Assembly: GCA_964428935.1 (NCBI GenBank)
Contig: CAYSAG010000018.1
Location: 1-32,048 of the forward strand
From: JAADHY01 sp964428935
GTDB lineage: Bacteria > Planctomycetota > Planctomycetia > Planctomycetales > Planctomycetaceae
Direction of reading: 5' to 3'
DNA length: 32,048 nucleotides
The notes below the pieces were generated by a model. That model was given only the letters and a program-made list of their open reading frames with translations, did no database searches and had not been told where the DNA came from. The number at the start of each line of letters is the position of its first letter. The stretch's first letter is position 1. A program made the translations under genes and the position numbers. Shown piece after piece: positions 7,237-15,211 of this stretch.

Positions 7237-8460
7237 TCACACGCCGTACTCTCTTGTGTCGGCCGTCACCGCTTCGCGCAGTTGTTCCGGGAAGTCGGGG
7301 AAAGCCGCAAAGACCCGGGCCCAGTTGGGAATGGCTTCGCCGCCGGCCGGGTCTTGCTGGAAAATCTCGCCCGCCGTGACGATTTGCTGAGCGAATCCTT
7401 CGACGGCCTGCTCCTCTTCGTGCCGGTCGTACTTCAGACCGTTCATCAGTGCGTCGGCGTAGTACTTGCGAATGGCGTCCTGTGCCTGCCGCAGGTACGC
7501 GCACCTCAGCGTCAAGAAGTGCTCCGACTCGAACGTGAAGCCCATGCTGGCCAGCGCGCGGAAAATGGTCGTCAGAATGTCGCGAGCCATTTTCATCAAT
7601 CCCTTGTCCGGCGCGTCCAGCGAAAGAGGCTGGTGTTTGTGCTCGTACTTCTCGCACAGCTCGACCTGACACACTCGTTTGATCGACGTGTTGCGGAACA
7701 CCTCGGCCAACGTCCCGACCTCCAAACCCCAGTCGCCGGGAATGCGGTTCGAGCGGGCCAGGGTCGACGTGACGGCGAACTCACCGGAGAGCGGGTAGCG
7801 GAAGCTGGCCAGGTACGTCAGGAAGCGGTGAGGTCCCAGCATGGCAATCAGCGCTTGCAGCAGGGGCGAGACCAGCAGCCGGACGACGCGCCCGTGCATT
7901 CGGTCGGTGACTCGGGCGTAGTAAGCCTTACAGAATTCGAAGTCGAGGCTCGGGTGAGCCATGGGCAGACACAGGCGAGCCAGCATGCCGCGGTTGTAGT
8001 TGACAATGTCGCAGTCGTGCAGCACGAAGGCCTTCAGACGCCGGTCGGCCAGCAAGTACCCGAAGGCCGTCCAGACTGAACGTCCCTTGCCGGGCGAAGA
8101 CAGGTTGAGCCCTTCGTCGATGAGCGTCCGGTACAGGGCCTGGACTCGCGGGCCGTCCGTCCACAGCAGACTCGCTCGTTCACCCAAAGGCCGAATTTTT
8201 TCGGCCGCCTCGCGGTAGTCTTCGACCCTCGGAGCCACTCCCAGCACGACCACGATTTCGTGAATGTAGTCGACTTCCTTCAGCTCGTCGACGATTCGAG
8301 CAAACGGCTCGGCCCGCATGTCCGCCGCCGTCACAGGCAGAATCAGGCCGATGGGGTAGTTGCGGCAGGCTCGGCGCAGCTTGGCTTCCAACTGCTCCAC
8401 CGTTCCGGTCCGCAAGTCGTGCAGCGTCGTGATTTCACCGAACTGGTAGAAATCCGGCAT
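7237..8460 (-). CDS. GT81-type glycosyltransferase, glucosyl-3-phosphoglycerate synthase (GpgS)-like
   Basis: A 407-residue cytosolic GT-A fold enzyme. GpgS transfers glucose from an NDP-glucose to 3-phosphoglycerate, the first step to the compatible solute glucosylglycerate. Supporting motifs are a nucleotide-sugar strand (IGLILPVTAADM, about 37-48), GKGRSVW (about 124-130, matching the GKGxAxW segment of GpgS), a DxD-type metal site HDCDIVNYNRGML (D149 and D151), RYPLSGEFAVTSTLARSNRIPGDWGLEVGTL (the PLxGE...G.G.E.G block), and CEKYEHKHQPL. The start at 8460 is preceded by AGGAGGAGC, an excellent ribosome binding site. It is 256 bases downstream of the GHMP kinase and GalU genes on the same strand. 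GalU could supply its UDP-glucose donor. A mannosyl- rather than glucosyl-transferase, or a different acceptor, cannot be excluded. Confidence 0.78.
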   Translation of the reverse strand: MPDFYQFGEITTLHDLRTGTVEQLEAKLRRACRNYPIGLILPVTAADMRAEPFARIVDELKEVDYIHEIVVVLGVAPRVEDYREAAEKIRPLGERASLLWTDGPRVQALYRTLIDEGLNLSSPGKGRSVWTAFGYLLADRRLKAFVLHDCDIVNYNRGMLARLCLPMAHPSLDFEFCKAYYARVTDRMHGRVVRLLVSPLLQALIAMLGPHRFLTYLASFRYPLSGEFAVTSTLARSNRIPGDWGLEVGTLAEVFRNTSIKRVCQVELCEKYEHKHQPLSLDAPDKGLMKMARDILTTIFRALASMGFTFESEHFLTLRCAYLRQAQDAIRKYYADALMNGLKYDRHEEEQAVEGFAQQIVTAGEIFQQDPAGGEAIPNWARVFAAFPDFPEQLREAVTADTREYGV

Positions 8461-8716
8461 GAGTGCTCCTCCTGTTCCTGCAAAGCCGTGTTTGGTTCCG
8501 TCAATCGGCGTTGGCTGCAAATGCGTGGCGGTCGCGACGTCGGCAGATGGTCCGGGCCGGCAGCGGCGAGACAGCTCGAGGTACCTGGCGCCGTCGTCGG
8601 AGCCGACCCGCCGACGCTCGTGAAAGGGGCGGCCCGCGGCGCACGTCGCTCGGCGCAGTCCGTCCGCTCAGCGAGCAACGGTCCCAGAGGACCCTTTGAC
8701 GGAGATGCCGACCCAC

Positions 8717-9724
8717 TCATGCGACGACGGGCTTGACGACGTGACACCCAATGGCCTGCAATGCTTCTCGCAGCTTCAGGAACATCTCTTCGTCCCTGTA
8801 AGTGCCAACAATGGCACCGCCGCTGCCTGCAAATTTGGCCGACGCCCCCACACTTCGAGCCGTCTCGACCATTTCGACGTGGTGCGCTGCCAAATCGCAA
8901 ATGCTCCGCCGAATCTCAAAGTTCTCGTCGATCAGGGTGTGAAGCGTTTGGTAGTCCCGTTGCAGAATAGCAGCTCGGGCCCGTTCCGCCAAACGGGCCA
9001 GCCGTTTCATGGCGTCTCGAACCTGCGGGTCTCCTTGCTGGTAACGGACACGCAGCGGGGCGTGGGTCGTCTCGGTCGGTTCGGCCGCCCGCGTGCTGTA
9101 AGCGATGTAAAGCGGTGGCAGAAGGTGCGGGTCGAGCGGCTCGTACCGTCCGCACTCGTAGCCGTCGACCACTTGAGTGGCCTCGGCCGAAAAGTCCATG
9201 TAGACCACACCCTCGTAAACCTGAATGACGCGGTCCTGCAAGCCGGCCGTAATCCCCAGCTCCTCCCGCTCCACGCTCAGCGCCAGCGACGGCAACACGC
9301 GCGGAGCGATTCGCACGTTGTAGAAATCCATCAGGGCTCGAAGCGTGGCGACGATGATTGCGCTGGAGCCGGCCAAGCCGACTTGGCGAGGAATGTTGGT
9401 TTCGTAACGAATCGAGAAGTTGCGGTCGTGCAACCGGATGTCTCGCCGTTGACAGTACTCGGCAAATTTCTTCACGGTGGCCTTAATCAGCCGAATGCCG
9501 CCGTAGTAACCATGCAGCTCGACGTCGCGAACCAACTCCTGCAAACTGCCGAACCGGCAGTGGTCTTCTTGGCTGAGCAACAGCTCGAGCTCGTCCCACT
9601 CGTAAAGCACGACGCGAGCCGAGTAGTTGCGGACGATCAGAGAAATGGTCTTGCCGTGGTACCCGTCGGAAGGGTTCCCGATCAGCCCGGCACGGGCGAA
9701 CGCCTCTCGTCGAACGATCTGCAT
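8717..9724 (-). CDS. GHMP sugar kinase, plant glucuronokinase-like
   Basis: A 335-residue GHMP-family small-molecule kinase that would phosphorylate a sugar at C1 with ATP. All three family motifs are visible: motif 1 ARAGLIGNPSDGYHGKTISL (about 10-29), the ATP-binding motif 2 PRQVGLAGSSAII (about 112-124), and C-terminal motif 3 KFAGSGGAIVG. The run DFYNVR, then ELGITAGLQDRVIQVYEGVVYMDFS, then LLPPLYIAY closely resembles plant glucuronokinase (GlcAK, which makes glucuronate 1-phosphate) as I recall it, more than it resembles galactokinase or mevalonate kinase. It starts only two bases after the galU stop codon, so the two are very likely co-translated. A sugar-1-phosphate kinase beside a UTP:sugar-1-phosphate uridylyltransferase fits salvage of a free sugar or uronate to a UDP-sugar. 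The substrate is inferred. Confidence 0.82.
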   Translation of the reverse strand: MQIVRREAFARAGLIGNPSDGYHGKTISLIVRNYSARVVLYEWDELELLLSQEDHCRFGSLQELVRDVELHGYYGGIRLIKATVKKFAEYCQRRDIRLHDRNFSIRYETNIPRQVGLAGSSAIIVATLRALMDFYNVRIAPRVLPSLALSVEREELGITAGLQDRVIQVYEGVVYMDFSAEATQVVDGYECGRYEPLDPHLLPPLYIAYSTRAAEPTETTHAPLRVRYQQGDPQVRDAMKRLARLAERARAAILQRDYQTLHTLIDENFEIRRSICDLAAHHVEMVETARSVGASAKFAGSGGAIVGTYRDEEMFLKLREALQAIGCHVVKPVVA

Positions 9725-9726
9725 GG

Positions 9727-10623
9727 CTAGCGTGCCTTGTCGTCGAGCAGAGACCGGACGTACTGCCGGAGCCCCTCGCCGTACTGCGGATCGGCCAGGG
9801 CAAACTCCACGAACGCCTCGAAGTAGCTCGGGAAGTTCCCAATGTCGTACCGCCTTTCCGACGGCGGCAACCGAACGCCCAGTCCTTTCGCTCCAGACTG
9901 CAACATCAACCGAATGGCGTCGGTCAATTGGATTTCACCGCCTTTGCCAGGTGGCGTGCGCTCGAGGAAGTCGAAGATTTCCGGAGAGAAAACGTAACGA
10001 GCGGCGACGGCCAGATTGCTGGGAGCTTCTTCCACTTCCGGCTTCTCGATCAAATCCTCCAGCTCGAACACGTCGTCGACCCGGCTACGCGGCTTCGCGA
10101 TTCCGTACCGAACCACCTCTTCCATCGGCACTTCTTCGAACGCCACGACCACTTTCACCTCTTCCGACTGCTCGAAGTACTCCACCATTCGCCGGACCAC
10201 CTGCGACTTGGCGTGCAGGCCAATGATGGAGTCACCCAATGCGACGACAAAGGGCTGGTTGGCGACCAGCGGCCGGGCGCACAGGACCGCGTGTCCCAGT
10301 CCCAGCGGTCGACGCTGCCGCGTGTAGAAGTAGTCGACGTCTTGCCGCTCGAAGTCCAGCTCGGCCAACTGTTCTTCCCGCCCCGTTTCTCGCAAGTACT
10401 GAATCAGGTCGGCGTTGATGTCGAAGTGGTTCTCGATCGACGTCTTGCTGGCCCCTGTAATGAACAGCAGACGCTTGATGCCCGACAGGGCCAGCTCTTC
10501 GACCACGTATTGCACGATTGGCTTGCGTCCCACCGGCAACATTTCCTTCGGCTGCGACTTCGTCGCCGGTAAGAGCCGGGTCCCTTGCCCGGCCACAGGA
10601 ACAACGGCCAAGTCGACGGTCAT
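9727..10623 (-). CDS. galU: UTP--glucose-1-phosphate uridylyltransferase GalU
   Basis: A 298-residue nucleotidyltransferase making UDP-glucose from UTP and glucose 1-phosphate. It carries the signature GQGTRLLPATKSQPKEMLPV (about 12-31: the G-x-G-T-R nucleotide loop and the catalytic K in KEMLP), QYVVEELALSGI, LGLGHAVLCARP, VVALGDSII (the metal-binding aspartate), YGIA, LIEKP, and YDIGNFPSYFEA near the end. The length is usual for bacterial GalU. The start at 10623 begins right at the beta strand of the Rossmann-like fold, as in other GalU proteins. It is the first gene of the minus-strand sugar cluster. Copy 2 of the dispersed repeat ends about 42 bases upstream in the same orientation and may carry or shape its leader. 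Confidence 0.93.
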   Translation of the reverse strand: MTVDLAVVPVAGQGTRLLPATKSQPKEMLPVGRKPIVQYVVEELALSGIKRLLFITGASKTSIENHFDINADLIQYLRETGREEQLAELDFERQDVDYFYTRQRRPLGLGHAVLCARPLVANQPFVVALGDSIIGLHAKSQVVRRMVEYFEQSEEVKVVVAFEEVPMEEVVRYGIAKPRSRVDDVFELEDLIEKPEVEEAPSNLAVAARYVFSPEIFDFLERTPPGKGGEIQLTDAIRLMLQSGAKGLGVRLPPSERRYDIGNFPSYFEAFVEFALADPQYGEGLRQYVRSLLDDKAR

Positions 10624-10664
10624 TGCTCGGACGGTCCTTTGTTTGAGCTTCCAAGGAAACTGAG

Positions 10665-10801
10665 GGTGTCCGGGAATTCGTCCGCGTCTCTGGAGGAACT
10701 CGCGGGTCTTGGAGCGATCCGACGTGTCTCTTTCCTTGAGCTGGCCTCGAGACCCGAACCGTCAGCGGCAACGACGGAGCGTGGCCCTCCAATTCCCGGA
10801 C
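10665..10801 (-). repeat. Dispersed repeat, copy 2, directly upstream of galU
   Basis: Read on the minus strand this stretch matches copy 1 at 3107-3236 along its length: AATTGGAGGGCCACGCTCCG, then CTCGAGGCCAGCTC, then an AAGAGACACGTC-like block, then GGACGAATTC with a nearby GGACA. The hairpin of the first part is kept with one mismatch (GGCCAC/GTTGCC). The tandem duplication of copy 1 is absent. Like copy 1 it points towards the start codon of the adjacent gene. Confidence 0.8.
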
Positions 10802-11526
10802 AGCCTCGCACTGGTGTTTCTTTTCGTGCGCCTGTTTCTCTTCGTGCGGCGTACGGTGCGGCGAGCCAGAGGCTCAACAATTGACAGTTCTCCGCGCGGC
10901 CAGAGCCGCCCGGAGGGTGAACGACGGCTCCTTCCGACCCTCCGACCGCCACGACGCTCGCGGACACAGCCGACCCGCTCGCCGCCGAAGCCCCACGGCG
11001 ACCTGCCGACTCGCACGCTCGCCGCATTCACAAGTCAAACCTCGACTATATCCGACGACGCAGCGTGCGTCCACGTTCACAGGCCGGGCGATCGCGGGCG
11101 CGAACGGACGAGGGGCCTCCACGAGGCAACCGGTGGACGCCGTCCGCAAGGCGAACGGTTCGTCTGGGCGAAGCGGGTGAGGCACGTCGCGGCTTGGGCC
11201 CGGGCGGCCGCTGGAGTACACGGAGCAGCTCCGAGCCCGGTGACTGGAGGTCGCAGGCAGCGGGCGCAGCTCCGCACCGCGCGCAGAAAACTGCAGCGCA
11301 CGGAAGCGTCACGCCGGGCCGGCACAACCGGCGTTCTTGACGTTTTCCGACCCGTCGGCCGCAAGAGAGGCCAAAATCGGTGTCAACGTAGCGGTTACGT
11401 GGTCTGGTCAAGCTGAGGAACATTTCGGCCCCCCTTTGGTGGCCGTCGAATCGTTACGACAAGCACGGCCTTCCACGCTCGGCGGAGCCCGGAGCGGCCC
11501 GTGCAGAGCGGTCGTAAAAGCCGCCG
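10802..11526. other. Divergent spacer between galU and the amidase gene
   Basis: About 725 bases with no convincing protein or known RNA. Open frames here are arginine- and proline-rich with no conserved pattern. A small 18-bp direct repeat (10815-10832 and 10833-10850, two mismatches, TTTCTYTTCGTGCG core) is the only internal structure seen. Confidence 0.45.
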
Positions 11527-11555
11527 TTGACACGTCTTTCGGTCGCTTGTACATT
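11527..11555 (+). promoter_or_regulatory. Strong sigma70-type promoter for the amidase operon
   Basis: TTGACA at 11527-11532, a 17-base spacer, then TACATT at 11550-11555. This is the best standard promoter in the window. It would give a leader of about 140 bases before the amidase GTG at 11704. Confidence 0.65.
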
Positions 11556-11703
11556 CCCGTGGTCGCCGAAAAGTTCGTGTCGGAATTGTTGCGACACGAA
11601 CGAAACCGAACGCCGGGGCGCCGGCTTGGACCGGCGTCAAGCGGTCGGACAGAGCGGTGCTCGGCGGAGCCGAAGGGAAACGGGCGCGTCACGGAGGACA
11701 AAG

Positions 11704-12438
11704 GTGGCCCGGCGAAACTGGTGGATTGTCTTGTTGGCTGTGTGCACCGGATTGGGAACCTGGGGATGCTTTCGGTACCCGCCGGGTCCACCGGTTGGTT
11801 CGTTGCCGCCGCTGGTAACGCGACGGCCGACGGTGACTGCTCCCCCGACCCGCAGCAAGCCAGCTCTGACCCCACCGCCGGCTGTGTCGGACGAGCTGCA
11901 GCGGTTGTTGGCGGTGGAGGCGGCGGAGCGGCCTTGGCGGTACATTGTCCTGCACCACACCGGCACGGACGCAGGCAGCGTTGAGAGCATTCACCGGGCT
12001 CACCTGCGTCGCAAAGACAAGTACGGACGACACTGGCTCGGAATCGGCTACCACTTTGTCGTCGGCAACGGTAACGGAATGGGCGACGGCGAGGTTGAGC
12101 CCACGTTTCGCTGGAAACAACAGATTCAGGGGGCTCACGCCGGCGTCAGCGAGTACAACGAGTACGGCATTGGCATTGCCCTGGTGGGGAATTTCGAAAA
12201 GCACCGCCCCACGTCCCGGCAATTGGCCAGCGTGGAACAGCTGGTGTCGGCCCTGTGCCGGCGGTACGGCATTCCGCCGGAGCGGGTGCTGGGACACCGA
12301 GACATCAAAGCCACAGCCTGTCCGGGCCGGCTGTTTCCTTTGGAGGAAATTCGTCAGCAGATTTTGTTTTCGGGTCGCGGTGGCCGCAGCTCGACGACCG
12401 TCGTTGTGCAACGTGCTGGACTTGTAAGGACGTACTAG
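11704..12438 (+). CDS. N-acetylmuramoyl-L-alanine amidase (Amidase_2/PGRP-like), exported
   Basis: A 244-residue peptidoglycan amidase that would cut the bond between N-acetylmuramic acid and L-alanine. The N-terminus is a signal or lipoprotein-type peptide (VARRNWWIVLLAVCTGLGTWGC, Cys22), although the lipobox is not standard; a Pro/Thr-rich linker follows to about residue 62. The zinc-amidase domain starts at YIVLHHTGTD (H84/H85), continues with GIGYHFVV and HAGVSEYNEYGIGIALVGNF, and ends with LGHRDIKATACPG (H197, C205). The His pair, His and Cys are the zinc-site pattern of the Amidase_2/T7-lysozyme fold. The GTG start is chosen because GGAGG lies six bases upstream and the signal peptide begins there. 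The next gene starts two bases after its stop, so the two are probably coupled. Confidence 0.88.
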   Translation: MARRNWWIVLLAVCTGLGTWGCFRYPPGPPVGSLPPLVTRRPTVTAPPTRSKPALTPPPAVSDELQRLLAVEAAERPWRYIVLHHTGTDAGSVESIHRAHLRRKDKYGRHWLGIGYHFVVGNGNGMGDGEVEPTFRWKQQIQGAHAGVSEYNEYGIGIALVGNFEKHRPTSRQLASVEQLVSALCRRYGIPPERVLGHRDIKATACPGRLFPLEEIRQQILFSGRGGRSSTTVVVQRAGLVRTY

Positions 12439-12440
12439 CC

Positions 12441-13235
12441 GTGAGACCTCATTTTCCTACTCCCTCGTGGTCCAACCGCGTTCGGGCGATTTCTGAGGGG
12501 TCGCTGCCGAGCGAGTCGAACATTCCGCCGTGGTTGGCCGAGCGGCTCGGGCGGTCGTTGTCCTGCCTGCCGGACGGACGCCCGGAGACGGAAACGCAGA
12601 CGTCGCTGCCGGCCGTCTTCTCGCCGGAAAACTACGAGCCGAACTACCCGTACCCGTTGATTGTGTGGCTGAGCGACCCGGCTCACTCGACCGACGAGCT
12701 GCTCCACCTGACCAGCCAGCTCAGCCCGCAGAACTACCTCGGCACGGCCGTGCACGGCTGCGGAGTGCTCGAGGGGCTGTTCTACTCCATGACCGGCGTG
12801 CTGCGGTTTCCAGTTGAGGAACTGGCGGAGCGGGTGCACGGACAGGTTCGCCGAATTCGACGGGCCTACCACATTCACAGTGAGCGGGTTTACCTGGCCG
12901 GCTGTGACTTGGCGGCCACGTTGGCGTTGGAACTGTTGCTTCACCAGCCGGACTGGTTTGGCGGCCTGCTCGGGTTCGGCTTGGTGCGGGTTCCAGAGGG
13001 ACGGTCGCTTCGACACTACCACCGGCTGCGTGGCAAGCGGGTCTTCTTGGCGACCGACTTGCGTTCCCCGCGACGCTCGCTGCAGGTGTTCCTGAAGACC
13101 AGCCGCCTGTTGCACTCCGGCGGTCTGGACGTGACGGCTCGACTGTACGAAGCCGACCGACCGATTACGCCCGAAATGCTGGCCGACGCGAACCAGTGGC
13201 TGATTGACGCAATTCGTGCCGCCGACGCGGTGTAG
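12441..13235 (+). CDS. Alpha/beta-hydrolase-fold (carboxylesterase/phospholipase-like) protein lacking the catalytic Ser and His
   Basis: A 264-residue protein resembling the phospholipase/carboxylesterase group: YPLIVWLSDP near the start of the fold, VYLAGCDLAATLALELLLHQPDWFGGLLGFG at the nucleophile elbow, LRGKRVFLATD at a later strand, and a C-terminal helix ITPEMLADANQWLIDAI. In working members the elbow reads G-x-S-x-G and the last block is GH(E)ITPEML. Here the serine position is Asp156 (G-C-D-L-A) and the histidine position is Arg240 (ADRPITPEML). It is therefore probably a non-hydrolytic or re-purposed member. The GTG start two bases after the amidase stop matches where the reading frame leaves the amidase gene. 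Coupling to a wall amidase suggests a role in envelope or peptidoglycan metabolism, which is inference. Confidence 0.72.
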   Translation: MRPHFPTPSWSNRVRAISEGSLPSESNIPPWLAERLGRSLSCLPDGRPETETQTSLPAVFSPENYEPNYPYPLIVWLSDPAHSTDELLHLTSQLSPQNYLGTAVHGCGVLEGLFYSMTGVLRFPVEELAERVHGQVRRIRRAYHIHSERVYLAGCDLAATLALELLLHQPDWFGGLLGFGLVRVPEGRSLRHYHRLRGKRVFLATDLRSPRRSLQVFLKTSRLLHSGGLDVTARLYEADRPITPEMLADANQWLIDAIRAADAV

Positions 13236-13347
13236 CCTCCCGCCCCGGCCGTCTGCCCACAACTGGCCCTGTCCGTCTCCACTGTGGGACTTCTTTCGCC
13301 GGCCGTCCGCACTCAGCCCACGCACGGAAGCGCAGAGGGCCTCCCTC

Positions 13348-15057
13348 ATGGAACCCACCGTCGTCCAGTTGGTGCACATTGACGAGACGGGCGACAGCTA
13401 CTACCGCATGCGTTGGCCGGGGCGGCACTTGGCCCAGCAGGCTCCGCAGTGGCGGGTCATTAGCCTGGACGCTCGGGCCGCGGAGCGGTTCGAGTGGGGA
13501 CGGCAGGCCGACCTTCTGGTCGTTTACCAGTCGCACGACGTCGACCTGCTGCCGGTTCTTCAAGACCGACGCCGCCGTGGGCTGAAGACGCTGGTCGAGT
13601 ACAACGACAATTTCTACTCGCCCGCGTCCGCCTCGCCCATTTTCGACCAGTGGAGCTCACCGCTGCTGTGGCAGACGTACGAGCTGTTCCTCCGCGAAGC
13701 CGACGGCGTGCTGGTCACCGGACCCGGCTTGCAACAGCTTCTGCGCGACAAGACGGACCGGCCCATTTTCGTGCTCGAAAACCACTTGCCAGACCGACCG
13801 CCGGACTTCGACCAACTGTGGTCGCCGGTGCGTGACGAAATTCGGCTGGGCTGGGCCGGTTCGCTCAGCCACATGGCCGACCTGCTGGCCGCCGTTCCCG
13901 TGTTCCGCCGGCTGCTGGACCGGTGGCCCTCGCTGCGACTTCACCTCATGGGAAACCAGTCCATTCCCTCTTTGCTCGGGCTGCCCAGCAACCGGGTTCG
14001 CTTCACGCCGTGGGGAACCATGGACGACTACTTTCGCTTTTGGCGTGAAGTGCACGTGGGGGTGGCGCTCATGCTCGACACGCCCTGCAACCGTTGCCGC
14101 AGCGACATTAAGGCGGTTGAAATGGCTGGCTCAGGCGTGCTGCCGGTGCTGCCCCGTCTGTTGCCGTACCAGACTTTTCTGGACGCCACGCCAGCTCCCT
14201 CCTACGGGACTCTGGCCGAGCTGGCGGAAGTGCTCGACAGCCTGTTCCGTTCGCCCGAGACCGTTGAGCGGCTGGCTCGACGCTGTTGGGACTACGTCCG
14301 CACGCAGCGTGTGGGACCGGACCGCACGGAGCGGTTGCGGGTTTTTTCGCAATTCCTGCCCGACCGGCCGTCCGACTACCGGTGGCCGGTGCCGGTGGGC
14401 TACCACGAGCTGACCGGGACGCCTCGACCGCAACTCGCTCGAACCGTCACGCTCAGCCGGGCCGAACGGTTGGTGGCGGAAGGTCGACTGGACGCCGCTC
14501 GCGAGCTGCTCGAACAGTCGCTCCGGCAAAACCCGCTCGACGCCGACGTCGCTCTGGCTCACGTCCGCGTGCTGAGGAAAACCGGCGACGCCCGGTTCGG
14601 CCAGCTCGTGGAAACCTACGCTCGGCGGTTTCCGCTGGACCTGCGCTTCCGGTTGGTGGCCGTGACGGCTCAGGCCGAGCCGCAGCGTCGAGTGGAGCAG
14701 TGGCAGCGTGTGGCCGACGCGTTGCGTCGGCAAAGCCGCTTGTACCGTCGGTTTTTCCAAAAGGACGTCGCTCGCCTGTTCGCCCGCGACACGGCACGCG
14801 GACTGCCGCTGCTGGAAGTGGGACGCGAGCTGGTGCGGTTGCTGCCGGAGTCGGCCGAGCTGCGGTTGGCCGTGGCCGAGCTGTGTCGTCTGGCGGGACG
14901 CTGGGACGAGGCCGCGGGGCACTTTCGCTGGCTGGCTCGCGCCCGCGACGCCTGTCTGGCCAACCACGAGTTCTTCGCCAAGACGCCGCGCAGCTACGTG
15001 GCCGTTTGGGACGAGGCGCTGAACGGCCCCGAGCCGGCCGAGTCCGGGTCGCAGTGA
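13348..15057 (+). CDS. Glycosyltransferase (GT4/GT1-like, GT-B) with C-terminal TPR-like region
   Basis: A 569-residue protein. The N-terminal half is GT-B like: LVVYQSHDVDLLPVLQDRRRRGLKTLVEYNDNF, VLVTGPGLQQLL, then IRLGWAGSLSHMADL, LRLHLMGNQ, VRFTPWGTMDDYFRFWREVHVGVALMLDTPCNRCRSDIKAVEMAGSGVLPVL. The last piece is the donor-site region of GT4-type enzymes, where a K-x-x-E pair contacts the nucleotide sugar. From about residue 370 the chain is helical with TPR-like repeats (AERLVAEGRLDAARELLEQSLRQNPLDADVAL and similar). No signal peptide, so probably cytosolic. The ATG at 13348 is preferred to upstream frames that overlap the previous gene; its ribosome binding site is weak. Donor and acceptor are unknown. 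It follows the amidase/hydrolase pair by 112 bases. Confidence 0.75.
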   Translation: MEPTVVQLVHIDETGDSYYRMRWPGRHLAQQAPQWRVISLDARAAERFEWGRQADLLVVYQSHDVDLLPVLQDRRRRGLKTLVEYNDNFYSPASASPIFDQWSSPLLWQTYELFLREADGVLVTGPGLQQLLRDKTDRPIFVLENHLPDRPPDFDQLWSPVRDEIRLGWAGSLSHMADLLAAVPVFRRLLDRWPSLRLHLMGNQSIPSLLGLPSNRVRFTPWGTMDDYFRFWREVHVGVALMLDTPCNRCRSDIKAVEMAGSGVLPVLPRLLPYQTFLDATPAPSYGTLAELAEVLDSLFRSPETVERLARRCWDYVRTQRVGPDRTERLRVFSQFLPDRPSDYRWPVPVGYHELTGTPRPQLARTVTLSRAERLVAEGRLDAARELLEQSLRQNPLDADVALAHVRVLRKTGDARFGQLVETYARRFPLDLRFRLVAVTAQAEPQRRVEQWQRVADALRRQSRLYRRFFQKDVARLFARDTARGLPLLEVGRELVRLLPESAELRLAVAELCRLAGRWDEAAGHFRWLARARDACLANHEFFAKTPRSYVAVWDEALNGPEPAESGSQ

Positions 15058-15211
15058 GTTCGCCGAGGCCGACCCCCGCGAAAGACGGTTGGCCGGCGCC
15101 CAGCGAAGGAAACGCCCGGCGGGAAATTTGCTGCAAGGTTCGGCGAAGTTGTGGCCGACGTCGTGCCGACGAGCTCGGCGACGCCGGCGCTTCCCAGCCG
15201 CCGAGCCCGGC

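Noticed and set aside
10232..10792. Short frame reading EGHAPS-like peptide through repeat copy 2, with a similar peptide in copy 1
   Set aside because: The peptides agree only because the DNA repeat does; copy 1 and copy 2 diverge in frame after the head, so a repeat-encoded protein is unlikely.
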